A stretch of DNA of 64,000 nucleotides from Trichormus sp. NMC-1 (GTDB taxonomy: Bacteria; Cyanobacteriota; Cyanobacteriia; Cyanobacteriales; Nostocaceae): assembly GCF_001858025.1 (NCBI RefSeq), contig NZ_LZQD01000009.1, forward strand, positions 146,057 to 210,056, in the 5' to 3' direction. The notes below the pieces were generated by a model, which did no database searches, was not told the DNA's origin, and saw only the letters and a program-made list of their open reading frames with translations. Positions 35,599 through 44,623 of the stretch are shown in pieces (position 1 is the stretch's first letter; each line of letters opens with the position of its first letter). The position numbers and the translations under genes are program-made.

Positions 35599-36039
35599 CT
35601 ATTCATTAACCAAAAAATCTGGATCGAGAATTTGGTTAATACTATAGGGATTATTAACAGGAAAAGTCGTATCAGGTAAATTAGTTTCCTGAATTGCTAA
35701 ATCTATACCATCTTGGTAAGCAGAAACAATTGCTGCCGATAAATAAGATTTCAGACTGGGGTTTTCTTCAAGAAGTTCTTTAATGCGACGACGTTGTTCT
35801 CTAATTGTTGCTTTCCAACTATTACTGCGTTTATTGCTTTGATACTGCCATTTCAGAAGATGTCCAATCAAAATCCCAAGTCTATTTCTCAACTCTTGCT
35901 TTTCTCGCTTACCCAAAGATTCAATTTCCTCTATTAAATTTAAAATATCAAGTTGATTTAGTTGACCTTGTTTTAATAATTTTGCTTGTTCTAATGTCCA
36001 AGCATAAAAATCTGTTTCATAAAGTTTTGATGTCATCAT
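35599..36039 (-). CDS. DUF29 family protein
   Basis: About 146 residues of the DUF29 family, which is multicopy in cyanobacteria. It has LYETDFYAWTLEQAKLLKQGQLNQLDILNLIEEIESLGKREKQELRNRL at the N-terminus and HLLKWQYQ with WKATIREQRRRI in the middle. The third or second in-frame Met (36036/36039) is preferred because AGGAG is six bases from it. DUF29 proteins are soluble and helical, of unknown function, often found among toxin-antitoxin and transposon genes as here. It converges on the helicase gene, 46 bp away. Confidence 0.9.
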   Translation of the reverse strand: MMTSKLYETDFYAWTLEQAKLLKQGQLNQLDILNLIEEIESLGKREKQELRNRLGILIGHLLKWQYQSNKRSNSWKATIREQRRRIKELLEENPSLKSYLSAAIVSAYQDGIDLAIQETNLPDTTFPVNNPYSINQILDPDFLVNE

Positions 36040-36257
36040 TCTCATCTCCTATTTTATAAAGCAGACTAGGAATTATTACTAAGAATCCATCTCTCAACTA
36101 CTATTTTATCATTTTTATCCTTTTGATTCAAAAATTTTTCATAATCTGAATCAGAATTTACTAGATTTGAGGATAAACATGATTAAATGTGATTCAACTA
36201 TTATTTTATCCTGTACATCCATTAATCCTGGTAATCCTGATTCAGACACTTTTCAGA

Positions 36258-37277
36258 TTACCCTCTACCAAACACAGTCCCCATAGAACGGACTATATTT
36301 TGCGGTTGCATAGCATCCATCGCTGCGGTTGGTTCATAACCACAATGAACCATACAATCAGCACATTTAGGATTACCACTAGCGCGTCCGTATTGACTCC
36401 AATCAGTCTCATCCAACAACTGTTTGAAACTTGTATAGTATCCTTCATTCAAGAGATAACAAGGTTTTTGCCAACCAAGAACACTATAACTAGGACTACC
36501 CCAAGGAGTACATTCATAGTCTTTCTCACCAATGAGAAAATCTAAAAATAGCGGGTTGTGATTAAAATTCCAATTTTTCTTACCAGAAGTGTAAGGTGTG
36601 AGAATTTCTCGGAATAAAGCGCGGGTTTGTTCTCTTTGCAGAAAATGATCCTGATCTGGGGCCCATGCGTAACCGTAACCAGGAGAAATCATCATTCCAT
36701 CAGTTCCTAGAGTTTCCAGAAAGTCGAAAAACTCCTGCATTTCTTTGACATCGCAACCTTCAAAAATAGTCGTGTTAGTAGTGACACGAAAACCTTTAGC
36801 TTTAGCAGCGCGAATTGCTTGAACAGCAGTATCAAAAACGCCTTTTCTGTCCACACATTTATCATGCCATTCCCGCATTCCATCGAGGTGAACGCTAAAA
36901 CTCAGATAAGGAGAAGGTTGAAATTTATGGAGACTCTTTTCTAATAACAAACCATTGGTACACAAGTAAACATATTTCTTGCGTTCTACTAAACCTTTAA
37001 CAATTTCATCAATTTGCGGGTGTAATAAGGGTTCTCCTCCAGGAATAGAAACAACAGGTGCGCCGCATTCTTCCACAGCCGCAAAACACTGTTCTGGGGT
37101 GAGATTTTGTTTGAGAACTTCTGTGGGATGTTGGATTTTTCCACATCCGGTACAAGCTAAGTTGCACCGAAACAAAGGTTCTAACATCAATACGAGAGGA
37201 AAGCGTTTACGCCCTAACAGACGTTGTGTAACTAAATACTTTCCGATATCAATTGCTTGTTGTAGATTAATCGCCAT
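36258..37277 (-). CDS. hpnH: Adenosyl-hopene transferase (radical SAM)
   Basis: HpnH joins a 5'-deoxyadenosyl group to diploptene, the first step toward C35 hopanoids (bacteriohopanepolyols). The 339-residue protein opens [15 protein letters not shown] and has the radical SAM cluster CNLACTGC (Cys38, Cys42, Cys45), then [12 protein letters not shown] and [15 protein letters not shown]. At the C-terminus, [15 protein letters not shown] may bind a second cluster or metal, as in this family. It forms part of the hopanoid locus that reaches to squalene-hopene cyclase at 44624, and is followed on the same strand (lower coordinates) by DUF29 after a repeat-bearing gap. Confidence 0.96.
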   Translation of the reverse strand: MAINLQQAIDIGKYLVTQRLLGRKRFPLVLMLEPLFRCNLACTGCGKIQHPTEVLKQNLTPEQCFAAVEECGAPVVSIPGGEPLLHPQIDEIVKGLVERKKYVYLCTNGLLLEKSLHKFQPSPYLSFSVHLDGMREWHDKCVDRKGVFDTAVQAIRAAKAKGFRVTTNTTIFEGCDVKEMQEFFDFLETLGTDGMMISPGYGYAWAPDQDHFLQREQTRALFREILTPYTSGKKNWNFNHNPLFLDFLIGEKDYECTPWGSPSYSVLGWQKPCYLLNEGYYTSFKQLLDETDWSQYGRASGNPKCADCMVHCGYEPTAAMDAMQPQNIVRSMGTVFGRG

Positions 37278-37317
37278 TTAACTATTCTCCTCTCTTGATA
37301 ACACCACTTAAGTTGAA

Positions 37318-37400
37318 GACCTAACCCCCAACCCCCTTCCCTAAGATGGAAGGGGGCTTTTTCCCCTCTCCTTGTAGGAGAGGGGTGAGGGGTGAGGTTT
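37318..37400. repeat. C-rich/G-rich dispersed hairpin between hpnA and hpnH
   Basis: CCTAACCCCCAACCC and GAGGGGTGAGGGGTGAGG arms enclose smaller inverted pairs (CCCTTCC/GGAAGGG, CCCCTCTCC/GGAGAGGGG). The whole can fold into one long hairpin. Such hairpins are scattered through cyanobacterial genomes; here it occupies the hpnA-hpnH spacer. Confidence 0.65.
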
Positions 37401-37401
37401 T

Positions 37402-38385
37402 TCATTTCACATAACCATTAGCAGTAAACCAGTCAACAGCATCCTTGAGTGCTACATTCAGAGGGGACTGAGGTAGACCTAGTTCGCGGACGGCCTTGGA
37501 AGCATCATAATACATTGGTTGCATTGCCATGCGGACTCCATCTATGGGAACTGTGGGTGTTTTTCCTAAAGGTGCGAGTATTTTTTCTTCTATCCAAGCA
37601 ACGCTTAATGGTAAAAAAGCTGGGACGGATATTTGCGGTGCTTTTAATCCTGTGATGTCAGATAGTATTTCTAGCAGTTGTTTGAGGCTAAGATTTTGAT
37701 GTCCTAAGATATAGCGATCGCCCCCTTTTCCTTTTTCTAAAGCCAGCAAATGTCCTCTAGCAACGTCTCTTACGTCAATAAAGTTCAAACCAGTATCTAC
37801 ATAAGCCGGCATTTGTCGTCGCAAAAACCGCAGGATAATATCTCCGGTGGGTGTGGGTTTAATATCCATAGATCCAATCGGACTGCTAGGATTAACTATC
37901 ACAATATCTTGACCTTGTTTTGCTGCTGCGATCGCCACTTGTTCAGCTAGGAATTTAGACTTTTTATAGTCTCCTACCAACTTCTCTACAGGACTCTGAT
38001 AGGTTTCATCAACCACTTGACCAGATTTCCCCACACCAATAGCTGCGACAGAACTGGTATAAACTGTGCGTTCAATTCCCGCTTTTTGCGCTGCTGCTAA
38101 AAGATTGCGCGTTCCTTCCACATTATGACGATACAGTAAATCGCGGTCTTTTTGCCAGAGAGAATAATGAGCAGCGACATGAAACAGGTAGTTACAACCC
38201 TGCATCTGTTTCCAGATATGCGGATCATTTAAATCACTTTTGACGATATCTACTGCTAAACCCTGTAAATTGCCCAAGTTACTACTCCCACGCACCGAAG
38301 CTGTAACTTTGTATCCTGACTCCAACAGCGATCGCACTACATGAGAACCTACAAATCCTGTACCACCAGTCACAAAAGCCCGCAT
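37402..38385 (-). CDS. hpnA: Hopanoid-associated sugar epimerase (SDR superfamily)
   Basis: A 327-residue NAD(P)-binding short-chain dehydrogenase/epimerase. The Rossmann motif is GGTGFVGSH (7-15), with NVEGTRNLL and a YKKSK active-site YxxxK near residue 137. The family-specific start MRAFVTGGTGFVGSHVVRSLLESGY and IDVRDVARGHLLALEKGKGGDRYILGHQNLSLK match HpnA. HpnA is linked genetically to hopanoid side-chain sugars, but its precise reaction is not settled. It lies upstream of hpnH on the same strand, so the two are probably one operon despite the hairpin repeat between them. Confidence 0.93.
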   Translation of the reverse strand: MRAFVTGGTGFVGSHVVRSLLESGYKVTASVRGSSNLGNLQGLAVDIVKSDLNDPHIWKQMQGCNYLFHVAAHYSLWQKDRDLLYRHNVEGTRNLLAAAQKAGIERTVYTSSVAAIGVGKSGQVVDETYQSPVEKLVGDYKKSKFLAEQVAIAAAKQGQDIVIVNPSSPIGSMDIKPTPTGDIILRFLRRQMPAYVDTGLNFIDVRDVARGHLLALEKGKGGDRYILGHQNLSLKQLLEILSDITGLKAPQISVPAFLPLSVAWIEEKILAPLGKTPTVPIDGVRMAMQPMYYDASKAVRELGLPQSPLNVALKDAVDWFTANGYVK

Positions 38386-38934
38386 TCAATGACCTCTCAC
38401 TCCTCAATATTTCATTATTGTCAGAATCAGGATTTACAGGATTAAAGGATTTACAGGATTTATCAAAAAACTGAGCTTTTACACTATTAATAAGTTTTTA
38501 TTATTAAATAATAAATTTAAAATAAGTTTTTCTTCAAAAAAATTCCTTTTTTTAGGGGTCGCAGTCGGGGTCAATGTGGTAAGATAGTCTTATTAATATA
38601 ATGGAGTGTAAGTAAAATTTTTATTTAGGCACGCATTCCCATTATAAAAATATCACTTCCAGCGGAAAAAGTCAACGGGGTTAAACCCCAAAAAAACGAA
38701 ATTTTTTTTTGAATTTTTGAATTTTTTTGATGTTTTAAGAAATTGAAGGAACTAAAATCTTGTAAATCCTTTAATCCTGGACATCCTGATATGGCTACGC
38801 TATCAGACAAAAAAATTATAACACAAACAAACATCCTATAAATCCTGATTCAGACGATATCAGATCCCCGACTTCTGTGATCAATCTTCTCATTTACCAA
38901 GATGGAAGTTTTAGAAGTCGGGGATCTCAAACTG
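38386..38934. other. Intergenic region, 549 bp, with dispersed repeats
   Basis: No gene. It contains direct copies of GGATTTACAGGATT-type and ATCCTGATTCAGAC-type motifs also seen near 36.1-36.2 kb. An inverted repeat at 38873-38926 (GATCCCCGACTTCT … AGAAGTCGGGGATC) is the second copy of the one at 7913-7974. Confidence 0.6.
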
Positions 38935-41733
38935 TCACCTGTCAACTGTCATCTTCTTCCTGGGAAACCAATCATCTAAAATTGTATAGACAACCGGGAC
39001 AACAATTAAACTAAGGATAGTAGAACTTACCAAACCGCCAGCAATAGCTACAGCCATAGGCGATCGCAATTCTGAACCCGCACCAAAACCCAAAGCAATA
39101 GGTAACATCCCTAAAAGAGTAGAGACAGTAGTCATCATAATTGGTCTAAGTCTGACTGGTCCAGCTTTGAGAATAGCTTCCGTGCGTTCCAAACCTGATC
39201 GGCGTAACTGATTAATGTAATCTACCAAAACAATAGCGTTTTTATTTGCCAGTCCTAATAAAAACACAAAACCAATCAAAGAAATCATGCCAAAATCACT
39301 TTTGGTAAAGAGTAAAGCTAACATCGCTCCCACCACAGCTAAAGGTAAAGAAACGCCAATCACTAACGGATCTACCCAGCTTTTGAACAGTAAAATTAAC
39401 ACAACAATGATACACAAAGCCGATAAAATCAAAGTTGAAATAAAACTACCAAAAACTTCATTTTGTCGGGCAGAATCTCCACCTAAACCTAAAGTGATAT
39501 CAGCAGGTAAAACTCCTTTTGCTTCTGCAACAATTTTATCTGTAGCATCACCCAAAGTTAAACCCTGACCCAAATTAGCACTGATATATGCAACCCGTTC
39601 CTGATTCAGTCGTTCAATTTGAAAAACCTGATCTGCATTATTTGTGTCTCCTGTAACTGTGACATCAGCAAATCCTGGGATTTTGGTAATGCGGTCTTTA
39701 ATAGACTTAGCCGCTTGATTCAAAGCTTTGAGATCATTACCGCGAAGTGCTATCTGTAAAGGTTTTTCTCCACCAGTATCCACAAATTGAATATCTTCTA
39801 CACTGGTATTTACACCAGGAAGTTTAGGCAAAGTTTGCCGTAATTGATCTTGTAACTCTGCCGTTTTAATCGTGCGATCTTCCTTCAGCTTGACATAGAG
39901 AGTTCCCTTATTTGGCTCACCTCCACGAGAACCGACAGTAGTAAAAACTGTTTCCACATCTGGGGATTTTCTCACCTCTGCTTCTAGTTTTTTCGCCACC
40001 TCTAAAGAGTCATTCAGAGGGTTAGGAATAGGTATTTGGGATTGGGGATTGGGGATTGGGGACTGGGAAAAAGTTCTTTCTCCCTGCCTCCTATCTCCTA
40101 ATTGCTGCAAAGCTGCTAAATCAGGTATTTTAGGCAGAGGTGCAGTGTAAGTAATGTTAAATTCACCGCGATCTAATTTGGGAATAAAACCCTTGGGAAT
40201 AAAAGGAACTAGGGCAATTCCAGCAATAAAACTGAGTACAGCTAAGGCAATAACTATTTTGCGGTGGTTTAAAGACCAAGAGAGTAAATTGCGATAAGCA
40301 TCGGTAAAATAAACTCCAATATTTGCAAGACTTACCCAAGAACTCTTGGATACACTCTTGTCTTCGCGTTCTTCGTGTTCTACCCTTCGGGAACTGCTTC
40401 GCAGAACGTGGTTCAATTCTCCGTTCTGGGAATTTTTCTTAACAGGTTTGAGCCAGTAAATAGATAAAACCGGTGATAAAGTCCGAGCTACCAATGTAGA
40501 AGCAATATAGGAAGCAGAAACCGTGATTCCGAATGGCTCGAAAAACTGCCCGACTACTCCACCCATTAAACCAATAGGTAAGAATACGGCTACGGCTGTG
40601 GCAGTTGTAGCGACGACTGTTAAACCAATTTCATCGGTAGCTAAGTGTGCAGCTTCGCGGGGACTTTGCCCTTCTTCGATGTGCCGCAAGATGTTTTCTA
40701 CATCAATGATGGCATCATCAATGACACTACCAATCACTAAAGCCAAAGCCAACAACGTAATCGTTTCTAGGTTGAAGCCGAAAATTGCCATGACGATAAA
40801 CGTCGCTAACAAAGATGTGGGAATTGCCAAAGCAGAAATCAAAGTGGCTCGCCAATTCCATAAAAATGGGAAAATTACGACAACTGCCAAAATGATAGCT
40901 TCTATCAACGCATCTATAGTTGACTGGGTGGCTTGGCGGATATATTCAGCTTGGGTAGCGGCTAGGGTGAGTTTGACATCTTTCAGGGTAGAACGCAGGT
41001 TTTGTACTTCCTGTTCGACTCGACTGACTACTTCTAAAGTGTTAGCATCACCACGTTTGATAACTTGAAATGCTAGTACATCTTGACCATTAAATCTGAC
41101 TAAATTTGCTCCCCCTGTTAAAGCCGCAGTGGCATTGCTAGGATTGAGAGGAGGTGATTTTGGTGGAGCGCCCAAAAGTGAGACTTTGAGAACTCCTGGC
41201 AATTTAGCGATCGCTGGTAAAATCTTCTCATTGGCTAATTTCTGCAAATCACCCAAATTTCCTGACTGACTCTCAATGGCATAACTAATGACTGATGACT
41301 CATTCAGGTTTAAAGGAATAATCTTATAATTAGCTCCTTCCGGGAGTTTTAACTCCTTCAGTGCGCTCTTCGTTTTGTTAGTAGAAGTTTCTAAATCTGT
41401 ACCAACTGCAAACAACAGGCTTACCGCACTTTGCCCCGGATAAGTTGAGGAACGGATATTATCAATTCCTTCTAGGGACTTGAGGCTTTCTTCCAGTGGT
41501 TTTGTTAACTTAGCTTCTGTTTCTAACGCAGAAGTTAGGGGTGCTTGAGCATTTACCACCACCACGGGAAAAGTAATATCTGGAAACAAAGCGTATTTGA
41601 GAGAACCGAAAGCGAGAATACCCGCTACTGTCACCGCTATCCAAAAACATACCGTCAACCACGAAAATTTAATTGCCCATCTGGAGATATTAAAAACTTC
41701 GCGTGCGGATTTTGAGTTATTAGTCTGTACCAT
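38935..41733 (-). CDS. RND efflux transporter permease (AcrB/HAE-like)
   Basis: A 932-residue inner-membrane pump subunit. It has a TM1 anchor, porter loops, and TM4 with the proton-relay pair in VIGSVIDDAIIDVENI, and later SLPLAVVGAMLALLF, GLANKNAIVLVDYINQLR and RLRPIMMTTVSTLLGMLPIALG. It is about 100 residues shorter than typical AcrB (about 1040) even though it contains two inserts. Residues about 431-463 (HVLRSSSRRVEHEERED) and about 543-571 (SPIPNPQSQIPIPNP) are encoded by dispersed-repeat and STRR-like DNA respectively (near 40345-40440 and 40019-40105). No membrane-fusion or outer-membrane partner is adjacent. Whether it moves hopanoids, being within the hpn locus, is only a possibility. 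Confidence 0.9.
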   Translation of the reverse strand: MVQTNNSKSAREVFNISRWAIKFSWLTVCFWIAVTVAGILAFGSLKYALFPDITFPVVVVNAQAPLTSALETEAKLTKPLEESLKSLEGIDNIRSSTYPGQSAVSLLFAVGTDLETSTNKTKSALKELKLPEGANYKIIPLNLNESSVISYAIESQSGNLGDLQKLANEKILPAIAKLPGVLKVSLLGAPPKSPPLNPSNATAALTGGANLVRFNGQDVLAFQVIKRGDANTLEVVSRVEQEVQNLRSTLKDVKLTLAATQAEYIRQATQSTIDALIEAIILAVVVIFPFLWNWRATLISALAIPTSLLATFIVMAIFGFNLETITLLALALVIGSVIDDAIIDVENILRHIEEGQSPREAAHLATDEIGLTVVATTATAVAVFLPIGLMGGVVGQFFEPFGITVSASYIASTLVARTLSPVLSIYWLKPVKKNSQNGELNHVLRSSSRRVEHEEREDKSVSKSSWVSLANIGVYFTDAYRNLLSWSLNHRKIVIALAVLSFIAGIALVPFIPKGFIPKLDRGEFNITYTAPLPKIPDLAALQQLGDRRQGERTFSQSPIPNPQSQIPIPNPLNDSLEVAKKLEAEVRKSPDVETVFTTVGSRGGEPNKGTLYVKLKEDRTIKTAELQDQLRQTLPKLPGVNTSVEDIQFVDTGGEKPLQIALRGNDLKALNQAAKSIKDRITKIPGFADVTVTGDTNNADQVFQIERLNQERVAYISANLGQGLTLGDATDKIVAEAKGVLPADITLGLGGDSARQNEVFGSFISTLILSALCIIVVLILLFKSWVDPLVIGVSLPLAVVGAMLALLFTKSDFGMISLIGFVFLLGLANKNAIVLVDYINQLRRSGLERTEAILKAGPVRLRPIMMTTVSTLLGMLPIALGFGAGSELRSPMAVAIAGGLVSSTILSLIVVPVVYTILDDWFPRKKMTVDR

Positions 41734-41826
41734 CTTGGAAAATCAATCATTCTACCGCTGACACAATCATTTAGTCATGCTACATTAATGACCCACATTT
41801 TGGTCAGTTTTCCCAATGGCTACATT

Positions 41827-41938
41827 CTAGTACCGCAGGGCGGAATTAAAAATTAATAATTAAAAATTAAAAAAGCAGACGACACAAGCTTTTTGAGAAT
41901 TTTTAATGGTTGGTTAATTTACGCCGTTATGTACTAGT
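41827..41938. mobile_element. 112-bp inverted-repeat element (ACTAGTAC family), inverted copy
   Basis: In reverse complement it begins ACTAGTACATAACGGCGTAA and ends CCGCCCTGCGGTACTAG. It matches the copy at 22804-22916 over the ends and left half, but with AT-rich AATTAAA-type units where the other has TTTTGAC units. It lies between the RND gene and the decayed RND fragment. Confidence 0.78.
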
Positions 41939-41989
41939 GTTCGTAAAACCGATGTTCAATAAATTTAACTATCCTCTACACTTGTAGTA

Positions 41990-42215
41990 ACACCAGGTAA
42001 CGAGAGGCAAATCAGAACGCAGTTGATCTGGGAGTGCAGATGTTGTAATTTGTCGTTCTTTTTTCAGCTTGATATACAGCGTACCTGATTCGGCTCACCT
42101 TCACGAGAAGCCACAGCAGTAAACACAGTTTCTACTGTAGACACTTTCTCTCGATGGCTTCCAGTTTCTTAGCGACATCCCGCGAATCATTTAACGGATT
42201 GGGAATAGGAATTGA
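41990..42215 (-). pseudogene. Decayed fragment of an RND efflux pump gene
   Basis: On the minus strand the segments PNPLNDSRDVAKKLEA, then VSTVETVFTAVASREGEPNQ and TLYIKLKKERQITTSALPDQLR can be read in turn. They match the porter-loop region of the intact pump (PNPLNDSLEVAKKLEAEV, VETVFTTVGSRGGEPNK, TLYVKLKEDRTIKTAELQDQLR) but lie in different frames with stops between. At least two frameshifts are therefore present. It is a relic of a second pump, or of a partial duplication. The adjacent 42216-42400 has a Gly/Pro-rich open frame on both strands that I cannot assign. Confidence 0.75.
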
Positions 42216-42426
42216 AGATGATGAAGCAGCTAAAGCGGCTCAAGCCACAGCAGAGGAGAAATTACTTTGGTCTTTTATGTTCGTTCCTCCTGGTCCCGGT
42301 AGCTTTCCTGGTTCTGGTAGTTGTCCTGGTTCTGCTTGCGCCAATAGTCGGGGAGCAGGAACACGAGCTAGGGTCATGCTACAATAATTGCCCGAAGTTT
42401 AAAACTTTTTAATGTGATTAGTGCTT

Positions 42427-43119
42427 ATGCACACAATTTTAGTCCCACAGGGTGCAGAATACAAAGCTGTGTGTCGTGGTTTAAGTCGCGTCACTCGTTC
42501 CCAACCACAAGTCTTAGCAATTCCCGTGGGTATGCAGCCACTGCGACAATACTTAGAAAATATTCCCCATGATCCAGAAAATCGAGTGCTGATGATGGGT
42601 TTGTGTGGCAGTTTAAATCAGCGCTACACGGTTGGAGATATTGTTTTATATCAAAAATGCCTTTTTCAAGAAAATCTGCAAGAGTGCGATCGCTCGTTCA
42701 CCGCAGATATACATACCCAAATAGGGGATCATGTGTCTTTTGTCAAAGGCTTAACGAGCGATCGCGTGATTTGGTCAGCAGCAGAAAAGCGTGATTTGGG
42801 TAAAATATCAGGGGCTGATGTCGTAGATATGGAAGGATTTACAGCCTTGGAATTTTTCCAGCAAATTGGGGTATCTGTGGCTATACTGCGTGTAGTTAGT
42901 GATGATGCTGCTGACGATATACCTAATCTGACATCAGCTATTAGTCCTGATGGTTCATTGCGAGTTTTACCTCTAGCTTGGCAGCTACTGTGTCAACCTA
43001 TAGCTGCTACTCGACTCATTCGTGGATCTTTAAAAGGACTCAAAGTTTTAACGAAAATTACTCAATTACTTTTTGCTGATTCAGCCCTGAGGGGACGCGG
43101 AGATGAGGGGACGCGGTGA
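42427..43119 (+). CDS. hpnG: Hopanoid-associated phosphorylase (adenosylhopane nucleosidase)
   Basis: About 230 residues from the ATG at 42427 (a GTG two codons earlier is possible). The purine nucleoside phosphorylase/MTAN fold is shown by MMGLCGSLNQRYTVGDIVLY and DVVDMEGFTALEF, the latter being the nucleoside-binding DMEG/DMES motif, followed by RVVSDDAADD. HpnG removes adenine from adenosylhopane to give ribosylhopane, the step after HpnH. The last residues (ALRGRGDEGTR) are encoded by the GACGCGG-type repeat array that starts at 43092, so the stop codon has been supplied by repeat DNA. Confidence 0.87.
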   Translation: MHTILVPQGAEYKAVCRGLSRVTRSQPQVLAIPVGMQPLRQYLENIPHDPENRVLMMGLCGSLNQRYTVGDIVLYQKCLFQENLQECDRSFTADIHTQIGDHVSFVKGLTSDRVIWSAAEKRDLGKISGADVVDMEGFTALEFFQQIGVSVAILRVVSDDAADDIPNLTSAISPDGSLRVLPLAWQLLCQPIAATRLIRGSLKGLKVLTKITQLLFADSALRGRGDEGTR

Positions 43120-43292
43120 CGCAGTGACGCGGTGACGCGGTAACGCAGTGACGCGGTGACGCAGTGACGCGGAGATGGGGAGATGGGGAGATGGGGAGAC
43201 GCGGAGATGGGGAGACGCGGAGACGCGGGGAAAAATAAGAATTCCCTGTTCCCTGTTCCCTATTCCCTGTTCCCTGTTCCCTGTTCCCTGTT
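43092..43292. repeat. Mixed STRR arrays (GACGCGGT/GACGCAGT, GGGGAGAT, CCCTGTTC)
   Basis: Three arrays in a row: about nine GTGACGC-type units, then GGGGAGATG units, then six CCCTGTTC/CCCTATTC heptamers. The left edge enters the 3' end of hpnG, and the right edge reaches the 3' end of hpnB. Confidence 0.9.
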
Positions 43293-43298
43293 TACGAA

Positions 43299-44480
43299 TT
43301 ACGGATAAACTCTGCCTTTCCAAGCACCACCTCGCCCTTGCCAGTGACGGATGGCGGAATCTACGGTCATTAAGGTATAGAAAAGGGCAATTATTGGTAA
43401 GCTGAAGGCGAACCAAGGGATACATTTATAAAAGCGGATAATCGGGAAATAAGCAAAAGTCATCAATAAATATACTGTGAAGGCGGTGAGGGTAATAGCC
43501 CAATTGCCTAATATTAAACCAAGGATAATTCCTAGAGGTGGCAATAAATAAACTAAAATCATTCCCAACACACTGCCAATGAGCAGAAAGGGAGAATAAT
43601 TGAGTTGAGTATAGGCACTACGGGCTACCATATCCCAAATCGTTTTCAGGGAATCATAAGGGCGTAAGCTGTGAGTTACAGCACTCAATCCTAGCCAAAT
43701 GCGCCCTTGACTGGATTTGACGGCTTGTGCTAAAGAACAATCATCTATTAAGGCTTGGCGAATTATTTGCAACCCACCAATTCTGTTTAAAGCTTCTGGA
43801 CGAATTAATATACATCCTCCCGCAGCGGCTGCGATCGCTTTTTTGGGGTTATTTACCCAGCGAAATGGGTAGAGTTTTTGGAAGAAGAAGACGAAAGCAG
43901 GAATTAACAATTGTTCCCAAAAGCTTTGACAACGCAGTCGCACCATGACAGATACTAAGTCTAAGTTGTCTTGTTCGGCTTTGGTAATTAATCGCCGCAG
44001 GTTGCTAGGATCATGTTCTATATCTGCATCAGTAAGTAAAAAATAATCGGGTAATTGTAGGGATGTTTCCTGAAAAGTCTTTATAGCGGCTTGTACACCT
44101 TGTTCCATAGCCCAGAGTTTACCAGTCCAACCAGGAGGTAAATCTTGACTAGAGACAATATGCAATTGCTGGGGTTTGTTGACGGCATAGACTACTCCTT
44201 GGGCAAAGTTGGCTGTACCATCTGTACTCTGATCATCTACCAAAAATATCTGGAAATTACCACCATAGTCTTGGAGGAGGAGCGATCGCAAACTAATCGG
44301 GATGACATCAGCTTCATTCCGCGCTGGAATTACCACACACACCGTCGGTAAGGCTGTTTGTGTAACCTCTTTTCTTGTCTCTAACTGTTGATCTACTCGC
44401 CAAAACTGCCCCCAAAACAACAGTAAAAATAACCAAATTGCCAAGGATAAAAGCATCAACCCCAATACAATTGCCGCCAT
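43299..44480 (-). CDS. hpnB: Hopanoid-associated glycosyltransferase (GT2 family)
   Basis: A 393-residue membrane glycosyltransferase. An N-terminal anchor (2-24) is followed by a GT2 domain: CVVIPARNEADVIPISLRSLL, then FLVDDQSTDGT, TDADIEHDP (the DxD motif), and LIDDCSLAQAV. Three to four C-terminal membrane helices come next. The end SAIRHWQGRGGAWKGRVYP is characteristic of HpnB. The enzyme should add a sugar to a hopanoid head group on the cytoplasmic face; substrate details are unknown. It is divergent from the cyclase gene, with a 28-bp perfect palindrome between them. Confidence 0.93.
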   Translation of the reverse strand: MAAIVLGLMLLSLAIWLFLLLFWGQFWRVDQQLETRKEVTQTALPTVCVVIPARNEADVIPISLRSLLLQDYGGNFQIFLVDDQSTDGTANFAQGVVYAVNKPQQLHIVSSQDLPPGWTGKLWAMEQGVQAAIKTFQETSLQLPDYFLLTDADIEHDPSNLRRLITKAEQDNLDLVSVMVRLRCQSFWEQLLIPAFVFFFQKLYPFRWVNNPKKAIAAAAGGCILIRPEALNRIGGLQIIRQALIDDCSLAQAVKSSQGRIWLGLSAVTHSLRPYDSLKTIWDMVARSAYTQLNYSPFLLIGSVLGMILVYLLPPLGIILGLILGNWAITLTAFTVYLLMTFAYFPIIRFYKCIPWFAFSLPIIALFYTLMTVDSAIRHWQGRGGAWKGRVYP

Positions 44481-44554
44481 GACCTATTGCAAATTCTCAG
44501 TGACTCAGACAGAATACTATGTCTAATGATTTTAGGAAAGAATGTTTGGTATTG

Positions 44555-44582
44555 GTAGGGGCGTATTGCAATACGCCCCTAC
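44555..44582. repeat. Perfect 28-bp palindrome between hpnB and shc
   Basis: The half-site GTAGGGGCGTATTG is followed by its exact reverse complement. A near-copy lies at about 1845-1870. It sits in the divergent promoter region, so it might affect expression of either gene, but similar palindromes are dispersed elements in cyanobacteria. Confidence 0.8.
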
Positions 44583-44623
44583 AGGGTTACGTTATTATTA
44601 TTTGGTGCTGAGGCGAGTATTTT

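Noticed and set aside
38625..38834. 69-residue minus-strand frame with a hydrophobic start
   Set aside because: It runs across dispersed repeats (ATCCTGATATGG-type) with no coding signal.
42154..42412. Plus-strand frames with Gly/Ser/Pro-rich products (PGSGSCPG)
   Set aside because: They cross the decayed RND fragment on the opposite strand, lack a ribosome site and have low-complexity content.
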